A DNA stretch of 27,532 bases from CCY15215 sp034932145 (GCF_034932145.1 NZ_JAYGHV010000394.1:1-27532); one strand, 5' to 3'; positions 1-8,010 are shown, counted from the stretch's first letter. A program made the numbers and translations. Notes: generated from the sequence alone by a model not told the origin.

Positions 1-1049
1 AAGAAGGGAAGTGGTAAACCCGTGGTGGGCAAAACCCCCGTCGCAACGCCAATATTGATCGAAGATTGACCGATTAACACAATCATCACCCCTATCGCAA
101 TTGTTTTTTGAATGGGTTGGGTGGCTCTCATGGCAATAAAAACAGCGAGGGTTGCATAAGCAATTAACAGCGTTAACAAAAAAATACTGCCGACAAAACC
201 AAATTCTTCGGCAAAGACCGCAAAAATAAAGTCGGTATATTGAATGGGCAAATAGAACAATTTTTGCTGAGAAAGTCCAAACCCCGATCCCCATATTCCC
301 CCGGAACCAATGGCTAAAAGACTTTGAATCAATTGATAGCCATCCTGCATGGGATCTTGCCAAGGGTCGAGAAAGGACATGATTCTGCGTCGTTGATATT
401 CTTGGGAATAAATACTACTGACTGCGAGTAAAATTCCCGAAATAGCTGTACTTCCCAGTTGCAGCCAAGGTAAACCCGCAGCGACGGCCATTAACCAAAG
501 GGTCATGCCACAAAGGGCGGTTGTACTGAGATTGGGTTGTAGGAGAATCCCCCCGAGAATAATGGCAAAAATCCCCAGCCAAAATACCCGCGTTAACCAT
601 GAGAGTTGTTTCCAGCGTCCAAATATGCTGGCACTTTGCACGACGAGAAAGGGTTTAATTAGTTCTGAGGGTTGAATGGGAATTGAGGCTACGGTAATCC
701 ATCGCGTTGCACCATTGACGGTGGTGCCGACTCCAGGGATGAGAATGGCAATCATTAACCCCAATAACACAAACAAAATCCAGCGAGAGACGGGGAGAAG
801 ATAGCGGAAAGGCGATCGCGCGATAATATTAAAGGCGATCGTGCCTAACAAGATCCAGATAATTTGTCGCTTGAAGTAATAAAAACCATCTCCCACTTCA
901 GCATCAGCAACGGGATAAGAGGCAGAAAAGAGAACAACCAATCCCATAAACATCCAAATCATGGTCAACCAGCGCACTAAACGAGCTTCGATCGCCCAGT
1001 TGGAAACACCAGAATCAAAAAAGGGAATAAAATAACGGATATCAATCAT
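1..1049 (-). CDS. ftsW: FtsW/RodA-family peptidoglycan glycosyltransferase, C-terminus cut by window edge
   Basis: This is a polytopic membrane protein of the SEDS family, which polymerises lipid II into glycan strands at the division septum together with a class B penicillin-binding protein. I translated the minus strand from the ATG at 1049; about 349 codons are present before the left edge. It begins MIDIRYFIPFFDSG, followed by hydrophobic segments. Family signatures are visible: a VNGATRWI stretch, IQPSELIKP, a central LDPWQDP loop, and a terminal NIGVATGVLPTTGLPLP, which is the conserved region shortly before the usual FFSYGG motif and C-terminus. Roughly 40-50 residues are probably missing. 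A TAA stop lies in frame seven codons upstream and no other good start is nearer. FtsW is favoured over RodA from the overall motif pattern, but the two are close relatives, so the paralogue is less certain than the family. Confidence 0.85.
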   Translation of the reverse strand, partial: MIDIRYFIPFFDSGVSNWAIEARLVRWLTMIWMFMGLVVLFSASYPVADAEVGDGFYYFKRQIIWILLGTIAFNIIARSPFRYLLPVSRWILFVLLGLMIAILIPGVGTTVNGATRWITVASIPIQPSELIKPFLVVQSASIFGRWKQLSWLTRVFWLGIFAIILGGILLQPNLSTTALCGMTLWLMAVAAGLPWLQLGSTAISGILLAVSSIYSQEYQRRRIMSFLDPWQDPMQDGYQLIQSLLAIGSGGIWGSGFGLSQQKLFYLPIQYTDFIFAVFAEEFGFVGSIFLLTLLIAYATLAVFIAMRATQPIQKTIAIGVMIVLIGQSSINIGVATGVLPTTGLPLPF

Positions 1050-1091
1050 CAGTGAATAGTCATCAATTTATGACAAATAATTGCATCCATC

Positions 1092-1592
1092 TTAATTGCC
1101 TTGTAAAGTTTTTTGTACATTGTCCCAAATGCCTTTCAGGGTTTGTTTGATTTGGCGTTTGGTTTCCCAGCGTATAAAATCTCGTTCGTAGTCTTCTCCT
1201 TTGGTTTGAAACGCCTTCCACCCACTCAGAGAAACCATAAGAATTGCCACTAAAATCCCGTAGCGCGACCAACTCATTCCTCCACCACCGAGTAGGTCAA
1301 AAGCGACCAAAAAACTACTCAACATTGTATAGGCGATCGCTTTCTGACGAAATCTCTCTTGACGGTAGAGGTTAAATGCTTGACGTTTGGTTTTGTCAAT
1401 CTTCTGCTGTAACCATAGTTGTTCCGCTTCTTGTAGCGATGTTGGAGAAATGCCCAAATCTGCGGCAATTTCTTGTAACTGCGTTTCAGTCAATTCACCA
1501 TTCTCGTTTTGGCTGGCGATCGCGATGTGGAGAATCTGCTGAATCTCTTCCTGTTGATAGGTTTTGAAAGAGGGAGAGTCGGAGACAGTCAT
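1092..1592 (-). CDS. 2TM-domain protein of unknown role
   Basis: A 166-residue protein when started at the ATG at 1592. The reading frame stays open to an ATG at 1688 (198 residues), but the extra N-terminal part does not look conserved, so I prefer the shorter form; neither has a strong ribosome-binding site. The N-terminal third resembles the small helical region found in cyanobacterial proteins of this type (QQILHIAIA, then GELTETQLQEIAADLGIS), a SHOCT-like or helix-turn-helix-like fold. Two hydrophobic helices follow at about residues 85-103 and 111-127, matching the 2TM domain layout, and a charged, probably helical tail ends the protein. It lies between recO and ftsW on the same strand. 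No enzymatic motif is visible; its role is unknown. Confidence 0.75.
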   Translation of the reverse strand: MTVSDSPSFKTYQQEEIQQILHIAIASQNENGELTETQLQEIAADLGISPTSLQEAEQLWLQQKIDKTKRQAFNLYRQERFRQKAIAYTMLSSFLVAFDLLGGGGMSWSRYGILVAILMVSLSGWKAFQTKGEDYERDFIRWETKRQIKQTLKGIWDNVQKTLQGN

Positions 1593-1742
1593 GAGAATTT
1601 TCCGATCGGTAATGGGTTTAAAAACAATTTTCTTCCATTTTCCATTATAAAGTACAAACTCCAGAGAACTTTGCCATGCTCTTCTCATCGCAGGTTTTAG
1701 CTTCTCTCTCTGTGGCTGAACTTATAGCAAATATTTATTCTA

Positions 1743-2603
1743 TTACCCATAGTCTGTAAATAAAGTATCGAGTAATGCGGCCGAGCGAATGGATTTGCTG
1801 AGATGGTATTGGGTATAATTTCGCAATACCTTTTCTACACCCAGCCAACCCATTTTTAAAGAAGTTGAGGAATGCAATAGAGGTAATTTTGCCTCGATTT
1901 CTCCAAAGTGAGTTAATTCTGGAGCCGTTAGAGTTTGTAGGAGAAATATTTCTAGGGCATTGAGACGAGTGTGAACAGTAATTGATGTAGACGGGTTCGG
2001 CGATCGCTCTAATTCTAAGGGTAAACGCAGAAGCCCTCCCGCATCGAAACTCATCCCCACGATCCACTGTGGATTATCAAAAACTGGCGCGATCGCCTCT
2101 CCTGTCAGACAACAGTGTTGAATTTGGGGACTCAATCCCCCAATGGTTAAAAGATGGAAAATGCCGTGGGCTAAATGAGAGAGAATCGAAGTGGCAGAAA
2201 TGTCGCGATCGCCGGAAAGTGTTAAATTGTTTAAACGTTGCAGGTGTTCGGTTAAAAGCAGATAGATGTCCTCTTGAGTGCGATCGCTTAACGCTAAAGC
2301 CAAAACAATTTCTGCCCAATATTGACTGGTTGAAAGTTTGCCCAAATCTTTACTTAAACTAGGATAAGAAGCAAGAGTTTCCGCTTGCAGAATGCGATCG
2401 AGCGATCGCCCTTTAGAAATGAGCAATTCATTAGTCACAAATGGCTCAATTCGCCCGCGTAATTGGGACTTTTGTTTCCTCGAACCAGGCGCAACCGCTC
2501 GCACTAAACCATATTCTGGCGTTAATATCGTGACAATGCGATCGCTTTCTCCCAAGGGAATACTCTTCAAATTAATCCCCGTTGCCTTATAAGTTCTGCT
2601 CAT
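1743..2603 (-). CDS. recO: DNA repair protein RecO
   Basis: RecO works with RecF and RecR to load RecA onto SSB-coated single-stranded DNA at gaps and to anneal complementary strands. The 286-residue length fits the family. The N-terminal OB-fold shows the standard pattern: YKATGINLKSIPLGESDRIV, then ILTPEYGLVRAVAPGSRK, KSQLRGRIEPF and LLISKGRSLDRI. The helical C-terminal domain follows. Around residues 160-200 the zinc-binding site of some RecO proteins is reduced: a CCLTGE stretch is present but no second CxxC pair is seen, so this copy probably binds no zinc. The gene follows deoC on the same strand after a gap of 76 bp made of short tandem repeats. Confidence 0.93.
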   Translation of the reverse strand: MSRTYKATGINLKSIPLGESDRIVTILTPEYGLVRAVAPGSRKQKSQLRGRIEPFVTNELLISKGRSLDRILQAETLASYPSLSKDLGKLSTSQYWAEIVLALALSDRTQEDIYLLLTEHLQRLNNLTLSGDRDISATSILSHLAHGIFHLLTIGGLSPQIQHCCLTGEAIAPVFDNPQWIVGMSFDAGGLLRLPLELERSPNPSTSITVHTRLNALEIFLLQTLTAPELTHFGEIEAKLPLLHSSTSLKMGWLGVEKVLRNYTQYHLSKSIRSAALLDTLFTDYG

Positions 2604-2604
2604 T

Positions 2605-2683
2605 AATTATGAATTATGAATTATCAAAACTTAAACAAACTCAGTATATAGCTATCAACTATCAACTATCAACTATCAACTAT
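2605..2683. repeat. two short heptamer repeat tracts between deoC and recO
   Basis: The heptamer AATTATG occurs twice and AATTATC once at 2605-2625. The heptamer CTATCAA occurs four times and is followed by CTAT at 2652-2683. The second tract supplies the TAG stop codon of deoC (2680-2682 on the minus strand). Such short tandemly repeated heptamers are common in intergenic DNA of filamentous cyanobacteria; no function is known to me. Confidence 0.85.
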
Positions 2684-3348
2684 TTATTCGCTCTTTGGCG
2701 AATCAATTCAACACCGTGAGAAGTACCCAAACGGGTAGCCCCCGCAAGAATTAAATCGAGGGCTTGTTGAGGGGTACGAATGCCCCCCGACGCTTTAATT
2801 CCAATGCGTCCTTTGGTAATTTCTCTTAATAAGTTTACATCCTCTACTGTTGCCCCACCAAACCAACCCGTACTGGTTTTTACATAAGCAACTCCCGCAT
2901 CCATACAGATTTCTGCCCCCAAACGAATCTCAGTTTTACTCAGAATTGAAGTTTCTAAAACAGCCTTCACCGTTTGCCCAGTTTCGCCACAAATCTCAGA
3001 AATTTCTCGATAAATTTCCTCTGTTTTGCCAACTTTTAACCACCCCAAATTAATAACAATATCTAATTCCGTTGCACCATTATCTACCGCTTCTCTTGCT
3101 TCATAGAGCTTCACAGCAGAGGTTGTGGCACCAGAAGGAAAACCAATTACCGCACAAACTCGAGGAGATTTATTATGTAAAAACTCTGCGGCTTCTCGTA
3201 CTGCATTGGGATAAACGCATACAGCAGGAAAATCATATTGTACGGCTTCCGAACAGCCTTGCTTAATTTCTGGCAAAGTTGTTGCTGGATTAAGCAGCGC
3301 ATGGTCAATATAGTCAGCAATATCTATGTCCAGACGATCGTTTGCCAT
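2680..3348 (-). CDS. deoC: deoxyribose-phosphate aldolase
   Basis: DeoC cleaves 2-deoxyribose 5-phosphate to glyceraldehyde 3-phosphate and acetaldehyde in deoxynucleoside salvage. The protein has 222 residues from the ATG at 3348. That start is chosen because GGAGT lies 8 bases before it on the minus strand; the frame also has an ATG 13 codons upstream at 3387 without such a site. Class I aldolase TIM-barrel motifs are present: IDHALLNP at the N-terminus, ELDIVINLG with the catalytic Asp near residue 96, AYVKTSTGW with the Schiff-base lysine at about 157, and GIKASGGIRT with the second active-site lysine at about 185. The gene is in line with recO downstream. Confidence 0.95.
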   Translation of the reverse strand: MANDRLDIDIADYIDHALLNPATTLPEIKQGCSEAVQYDFPAVCVYPNAVREAAEFLHNKSPRVCAVIGFPSGATTSAVKLYEAREAVDNGATELDIVINLGWLKVGKTEEIYREISEICGETGQTVKAVLETSILSKTEIRLGAEICMDAGVAYVKTSTGWFGGATVEDVNLLREITKGRIGIKASGGIRTPQQALDLILAGATRLGTSHGVELIRQRANK

Positions 3349-3407
3349 CAAAGTTACTCCAATTTTGTGTTTCGATATCTGCTGCAATCTTCACTATCAC
3401 CGACAAT

Positions 3408-3431
3408 TTAATGATTGAATTAATGATTGAA
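3408..3431. repeat. 12-bp tandem duplication upstream of deoC
   Basis: TTAATGATTGAA is repeated perfectly twice in the 117 bp gap between the TPR gene and deoC. It lies where the deoC promoter or leader would be if deoC has its own promoter. It could be an operator or simply a small tandem duplication; nothing else distinguishes these. Confidence 0.8.
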
Positions 3432-3465
3432 TCACGGGTAACAAGTGACAGGGGATTAGTAGCCC

Positions 3466-3939
3466 TTAAAGTCGCATCGTGCATTCTAAAATTAATTTTT
3501 GATTGACGATCGCATGAGGTTGAATTTCTAGTGCTTTTCTAAAGGCAAAAATTGCTTCTTTGTATTCTCCTAAAGCAGCATTACATAATCCCAATCCATG
3601 CCATGCCCCAAAATGTGAAGGATTTAAACGCACAACTTGTTTGCAATCCTCCCGAGACTTGAGAAACTTTTTCTGAGAATAATAAAGAATAGCGCGACGA
3701 TTCCAGGCTTCGGCAAAATCCGGATACATAGAAATCGTATCATTGAGAATATTCTTAGCACGTTGAACATCACCCTCTTCTAAAAAAGATTGAGCGCGTC
3801 GCAAGGTTTCCAAACCGAGTTCTCCTTTTTGTCGAAACCAAAGCATCCACAATTTAGCAGTTGCTTTCTCGCGAATGCTTTCTTGAGAATCCTTTAAATT
3901 GTCTAATAGTTTTTGAGTCAAAGAATTATTATTAAACAT
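3466..3939 (-). CDS. TPR-repeat protein
   Basis: A 157-residue soluble protein with about three tetratricopeptide repeats at residues 41-74, 75-108 and 109-142. The repeat hallmarks are visible: ALGEYKEAIFAFRKALEIQP in the last repeat, YYSQKKFLKSREDCKQVVRL in the middle one, and a weaker first repeat (FLEEGDVQRAKNILNDTI). The first 40 residues are charged and helical. TPR arrays bind partner proteins; no catalytic domain or signal peptide is seen, so the partner is unknown. It lies upstream of deoC with no conserved relationship that I recognise. Confidence 0.85.
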   Translation of the reverse strand: MFNNNSLTQKLLDNLKDSQESIREKATAKLWMLWFRQKGELGLETLRRAQSFLEEGDVQRAKNILNDTISMYPDFAEAWNRRAILYYSQKKFLKSREDCKQVVRLNPSHFGAWHGLGLCNAALGEYKEAIFAFRKALEIQPHAIVNQKLILECTMRL

Positions 3940-4007
3940 CTTTCAGTTTTGCTTACGAAACAACACTTAGTTTTCTAACATTTAACAATCTGAGAAGAAA
4001 TACCGCC

Positions 4008-4039
4008 ATCTGCCTCTGGATTTTATGAGAGAGGCAGAT
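4008..4039. terminator. perfect 10-bp inverted repeat between the psb35-like and TPR genes
   Basis: ATCTGCCTCT at 4008-4017 is repeated in inverted form as AGAGGCAGAT at 4030-4039, with a 12-base loop. It lies just downstream of the minus-strand psb35-like gene and upstream of the TPR gene, where a transcript end is expected. There is no clear T-tract on either strand, so it may be a terminator without a U-run or an RNA 3'-end stabiliser. Confidence 0.5.
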
Positions 4040-4093
4040 ATTTCGTTTGAGAAGAGAAGAGTCAATGCAAATTTTAATTAAAAGGTGCTTGAC

Positions 4094-4312
4094 TTATGAT
4101 TTTGATGGTTTCTCAGACTCGCTATCCGACTTTACATCGGGGATAAAATCAGGACGCTCTCTATCTTCCCATCCAGGGGGACGCTTTGAATTATACCAAG
4201 CAATGGAACCAATTCCCACGGCTGCGATAAAACCAACAATATAAACGGCAGTAAAAGCCAGGGGAAATTGCCTTCCACTCACTACCGCAGTTTCTAAAAG
4301 GTAATTCATCAT
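4094..4312 (-). CDS. psb35: small membrane protein, Psb35-like photosystem II assembly factor
   Basis: A 72-residue protein with one membrane helix at about residues 17-40 (FPLAFTAVYIVGFIAAVGIG), followed by SIAWYNSKRPPGWEDRERP and a hydrophilic, Ser/Glu/Lys-rich tail. The helix followed by AWYNSKRP-GWE is what I recall for Psb35 (the Synechocystis Ssl2148 family), a CP47-associated photosystem II assembly and stability factor in the thylakoid membrane. This name rests on memory of the motif and was not searched. A small single-helix protein of this kind is otherwise anonymous. It is separated from the channel gene upstream on the same strand by 152 bp and followed by an inverted repeat, so it is probably its own transcript. 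Confidence 0.6.
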   Translation of the reverse strand: MMNYLLETAVVSGRQFPLAFTAVYIVGFIAAVGIGSIAWYNSKRPPGWEDRERPDFIPDVKSDSESEKPSKS

Positions 4313-4464
4313 GTTTTTTGCTTAAATGTCTTATCTTGTATCTTATCAAACCTCAAGCGATCGCGGTTTATCGAAAAGATAATACATTTTGTAACTCTTT
4401 TGATTACTCTCGACAGAGTATAATGGAAAAACCTGCCCTCAGAGATTAAAAGCTCAAAAGAGAG

Positions 4465-6810
4465 TTAACGATAGATAAAAAACAGACTATAACTACCTAC
4501 TATCCACAGAATAGGGAGAGTAACTCTACCAAATTGAAGGAGTTGTTTGTTGGTAATATTCGTATTAGCCTTTAACCATGTGCTACTTCCTAAAATTACC
4601 AGAATTAGTTCTATTACTAATAAAATATAAATTAAATAAAAAGCATAGTCAAGAGCAACAACATAGCCAATCCCCTCGGGTAGAGAATCCAACAAACTGA
4701 GATGATAAAAAACAACAGCTAAGAGTAAACCACTGATGGCCTCAACCGAAATGTTTTCAAAGGGAAGAAAGAGTAAACCATAAGCGATTACCACAAAAAA
4801 CCATAAGGGTAAGAGATTTTTCAGACCGAATCGGAAAATATCGCGCTCTATTTCGATCTCGACATTAAACCGAGAGTATTGAAACTGAGATTTAGCTTTA
4901 ATTAAGCGGCGATCGCCTAAAGTCGATTGGTTAATATGAGTATCCTGAAAAAAGAGGGCATTGGTAATGTGCCAATCAGTAACTTTGTCAAACACATTAT
5001 TATTTTTAAAGTTTTTGATCACCTCCTCAGTATTTATATCTCGCATTCCGACAAAATCCACTACATAAATTAATTTTTCTTGTCCTAAAGTCTGATGACG
5101 AAAGCGAATAGATAGAATTTGGTCATCGAAGGGATAATGATGAAAATCAAACTTTTCATAAAAATCAGCTTTAACGCGATAGACAACATGATTGACTCCA
5201 TCATGCCGATCTCTTTTAATCGGTTCATCTAGGGTCAATTTTTCTCCCGAATCCAATCTTTCGACGGAATAATTTGTAAATTCAATATCGTCAGGTTCTA
5301 TATCTCCTTTGTAGCGAAACCAGAGATAAAAATCGAGCAAAAAAGATGAGGTTTTTTCATCGATATGGGTTACTTCATTGATATCAATACCCGTATAAAC
5401 AATGTGGGTTTTTTCTAAATAGCTATCGCTACCAATTTGAATCAAATCGCCCTGCTCCAGTTCTTCTTCCAAATTATCAATGATAGTATCATCCTTAATA
5501 AAAGTCAGTTGAGTAAGAGCAGAAATGAATTTATCTTGATTAAAAACCCCCATTAAAACCAAGGGTTGAGTATTTCTTTGGTCGTTAAAATAGAAGGTTC
5601 GGGTGATTCCTTCAACTGCTTTTTCGGGGGAATTTATTTTTGTTAATGCGTCTCTGACTTGACGGCGCATTGTCGCGATATCTTTGAGATTGAACGTTTT
5701 TTGAGATGAATTTTCATTAGCAATGATAGCATTTTTAATGGCTTCAACAAGAACATGAGCGGAATCATGGTAAAATACGGAAAGCCATCCCGGTGTATAG
5801 CCATAACGCAACTCAAATTCATTTTTAAACTCTTCCCCTCTCTCACCAGAAATATCGAGAATTGCCGGTACAACAGCATGAATATCATCGGTAAAAAAGC
5901 CAGGGGTTGATTGTTCTTCTGTTGCATCAGCAAAATTTTGAATAAATGAAACATCACCGATTGCGTCTCCCCCAACAATGGACGAATTCAACCCATTCCT
6001 TCTCATTTTACGAACGAGTTTGGCGGCTTCAAGGCTTTCCATAGCGATAACAACTAAATCCGGTTCTTGACCTGCCTTTTTTAACTTTAGTAAGTTAAAC
6101 ATAATGCTATCTACCGTGCGATTAAGATCGTCGTTTAATTCCTGTACTCCGATAAAATTAAGTTTTTCTCCAAAGGCGATAAAATATGTTTCTAGGTCTT
6201 CTCCTAAACTTTTACTATAAGGATCGTCACCAGTTACTAAGTAAACATTTTTTGATTTAAAGACAGATTGAACATAGTGGGCAATAAAACGAGCTTGATC
6301 GCTATTCGTGAAGATGGTGCGAAAATACCACGGGTTATTATCCGTTACCGAGTCAACTGTCCCACTCCCTGTAATCGCAGGAATTTCGCATTTTTGATAT
6401 ACTTCGCCTGCTTTTAAAGACATTGCGCCAGTATAATGCCCTAAAATACCTAGGGCTGAGGAAGCACAAATATCTTGGGCAACTTTCCCGGCTATATTGG
6501 GTTTAAATTGGTCATCATAAACCAGTAACTCTAGTTTTTTGCCTTTAATGCCTCCTTCCTTATTTACTTTGTCAATATAAAATTGAGTGCCGTCTATCAT
6601 CTCTTGACCGAGGGAGAGAAATGCTTTTTCAGTATTACTTTGAGGGACGGCGATCGCGATCTTAATCGTATCTGGGTTAAAGTTTAAGTTAACCCATCCC
6701 AGTACTAAAATAAAAGTTAAGAGCGATAATAAAAATAAAAGTTCTCCTCGGTATCTATTCCATTTCTTTTTTGTCTTTTGCATCAATCCAAGAGTCGATA
6801 GACTAGCCAT
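4465..6810 (-). CDS. type 1 periplasmic-binding domain fused to a GLIC-like pentameric ligand-gated ion channel
   Basis: 781 residues. The N-terminus is cytoplasmic and basic, with one hydrophobic segment at about 24-42 that has no clear cleavage site, so it may be a signal anchor. Residues 48-430 are a LivJ-type solute-binding domain (KIAIAVPQ; LELLVYDDQFKPNIAGKVAQ; ILGHYTGAMS; IPAITGSGT; WYFRTIFTN). Residues 465-660 match the pentameric-channel ligand-binding sandwich: VYTGIDINEV, FLLDFYLWFRYKG, the Cys-loop equivalent HHYPFDDQILSIRF (P560, F561, D562, Q564; no cysteines) and TDWHITN. Four helices follow at 663-684 (with P668), 687-710, 717-742 and 762-780. The order and the LPEGIGY...VIEL spacing align by eye with GLIC from Gloeobacter. 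It is probably an inner-membrane channel whose opening is controlled by a small ligand such as an amino acid. A TTGGATTG site before the ATG at 6783 makes that a possible alternative start. Confidence 0.85.
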   Translation of the reverse strand: MASLSTLGLMQKTKKKWNRYRGELLFLLSLLTFILVLGWVNLNFNPDTIKIAIAVPQSNTEKAFLSLGQEMIDGTQFYIDKVNKEGGIKGKKLELLVYDDQFKPNIAGKVAQDICASSALGILGHYTGAMSLKAGEVYQKCEIPAITGSGTVDSVTDNNPWYFRTIFTNSDQARFIAHYVQSVFKSKNVYLVTGDDPYSKSLGEDLETYFIAFGEKLNFIGVQELNDDLNRTVDSIMFNLLKLKKAGQEPDLVVIAMESLEAAKLVRKMRRNGLNSSIVGGDAIGDVSFIQNFADATEEQSTPGFFTDDIHAVVPAILDISGERGEEFKNEFELRYGYTPGWLSVFYHDSAHVLVEAIKNAIIANENSSQKTFNLKDIATMRRQVRDALTKINSPEKAVEGITRTFYFNDQRNTQPLVLMGVFNQDKFISALTQLTFIKDDTIIDNLEEELEQGDLIQIGSDSYLEKTHIVYTGIDINEVTHIDEKTSSFLLDFYLWFRYKGDIEPDDIEFTNYSVERLDSGEKLTLDEPIKRDRHDGVNHVVYRVKADFYEKFDFHHYPFDDQILSIRFRHQTLGQEKLIYVVDFVGMRDINTEEVIKNFKNNNVFDKVTDWHITNALFFQDTHINQSTLGDRRLIKAKSQFQYSRFNVEIEIERDIFRFGLKNLLPLWFFVVIAYGLLFLPFENISVEAISGLLLAVVFYHLSLLDSLPEGIGYVVALDYAFYLIYILLVIELILVILGSSTWLKANTNITNKQLLQFGRVTLPILWIVGSYSLFFIYR

Positions 6811-6961
6811 TAATTATAACCAAACTCGTGACGTATTTTCTGAAATTCACAGATCCCTGCGATCGCCCCATTTTCTTGAGCTTGGCGATCGCGATACTCA
6901 TTCTCTAAGTATTGACAGAAGATAAAGGGAGTATTCGTCCGAATTATCTTGCCTTTAATAC

Positions 6962-7011
6962 TGTGGAAAACTCCTGAAAATCTGTGGAAAAAGTAACAAT
7001 ATTGTGGATAA
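6962..7011 (-). other. cluster of three DnaA boxes in the gap between the CDF and channel genes
   Basis: On the minus strand three 9-mers fit the DnaA-box consensus TTWTNCACA exactly: TTATCCACA (7003-7011), TTTTCCACA (6983-6991) and TTTTCCACA (6962-6970). All point the same way, with starts 20 and 21 bp apart, about two helical turns. TTTTCCACA is the form I recall for the Synechococcus elongatus origin. The site lies 152-201 bp upstream of the channel gene. It could be an origin element, a DnaA-titration site or a DnaA-controlled promoter; dnaA and dnaN are not in this window. Confidence 0.6.
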
Positions 7012-7032
7012 CTTAGGTGGAGGGCATAAAAT

Positions 7033-8010
7033 TTAATAAGTAATGCGATCGCTCTGATAACTTGGCGGTTCAACATGAATCAGAATTCGCACGGGACTAA
7101 AACGTTCTTCTAAACGTGCCTCGACTTCTTCTGTAATATTATGGGCGGTCTTGACATCGGGTGCATCAACAATTAAGTGCATTTCAATAAACACTTGTCT
7201 CCCTAAAACCCCCCGAGAGGCGATCTCGTGACAGTTAATAACTCCTGGAACATTTATGGCGATTTCGTAAATCGTTTCTGGTGCGATCGCCATGCGATCG
7301 ACTAACCAGGGTAAATTCTCTTTCAGGACTTCCCAACCGCTCCAAAAGACCAGCAAGGCCACAGGAAAAGATAAAACTACATCTAACCATCCTAATTGCG
7401 GCCAGCCCAGTAATTCTCCCTGCCACACCCCAAATAAGCCGACTAAAACTGCAATTGTTACCCAGATATCGCTCATGGTGTGTTTGGCATCAGCAATGAG
7501 AATAGGACTACCCACACGTCTTCCCACACTGCGTTCATAAAAAGCAACAAAAATATTAATCGCCAAGACGATCAGTAAAAAGCCCAATTCTGTTGCTGAA
7601 ATTTTGATGGGGGTCAAATCTGCAAATAAGCCCCCGACCGCATTTTGTAGAATTTCAAAACAGGCGATCCCCAAAAACGCGGCAATTCCCAAGGCTCCCA
7701 GTGCCTCAAATTTTTGGTGTCCGTAGGGATGATCGCGATCGGGTTGGGGAGAAGAAAAATTGCTGGCCACCAGTCCCAGTATGTTATTCGCGCTATCGGT
7801 GACGCTATGCAGGGCATCGGCTTGCAAGCTGAGAGACCCCGTGATAAAGCCAACCCCCGCTTTAAGACCCAATACGGCAAGATTGAGTCCCAAGGTTAGG
7901 AGCAAGACTTTACGAACTTCTGCACGGTTATCTTTAACCACAACGGGATAATGGGTAATGGGGCATAAAAAACAGAAAAGGGTTTGTTTACTTTTGTTAA
8001 GCAAAATCAA
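7033..8010 (-). CDS. cation diffusion facilitator (CDF) family metal transporter
   Basis: An inner-membrane divalent-metal/proton antiporter of up to 325 residues, expected to export Zn, Mn, Fe, Co or similar ions. Six hydrophobic helices are followed by a cytoplasmic ferredoxin-like domain (VPGVINCHEIASR, VFIEMHLIVD). The metal site residues are present: the TM2 motif ADALHSVTDS (D65, H68, D72) and the TM5 motif DAKHTMSD (D174, H177, D181). The first roughly 25 residues before KDNRAEVRKV look unlike the family, so the true start may be internal, for example the GTG at 7941. There is no long histidine-rich loop between TM4 and TM5. HxxxD and DxxxD patterns do not settle the metal. The next gene downstream is the channel, 222 bp away. 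Confidence 0.92.
   Translation of the reverse strand: MILLNKSKQTLFCFLCPITHYPVVVKDNRAEVRKVLLLTLGLNLAVLGLKAGVGFITGSLSLQADALHSVTDSANNILGLVASNFSSPQPDRDHPYGHQKFEALGALGIAAFLGIACFEILQNAVGGLFADLTPIKISATELGFLLIVLAINIFVAFYERSVGRRVGSPILIADAKHTMSDIWVTIAVLVGLFGVWQGELLGWPQLGWLDVVLSFPVALLVFWSGWEVLKENLPWLVDRMAIAPETIYEIAINVPGVINCHEIASRGVLGRQVFIEMHLIVDAPDVKTAHNITEEVEARLEERFSPVRILIHVEPPSYQSDRITY

Noticed and set aside
4405..4424. Plus-strand TATAAT at 4419-4424 with a 6-bp hairpin (TACTCT/AGAGTA), suggesting an antisense RNA promoter or a terminator of the channel gene
   Set aside because: No -35 element at proper spacing, the stem is short and there is no T-run; the perfect -10 alone is expected by chance in AT-rich gaps.
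6810..7076. 88-residue minus-strand frame between the CDF and channel genes, whose TAA stop overlaps the channel ATG as TAATG
   Set aside because: It overlaps the end of the CDF gene and runs through the DnaA boxes, has no ribosome-binding site and has no recognisable domain. The TAATG overlap is suggestive of coupling but not enough to call a gene.
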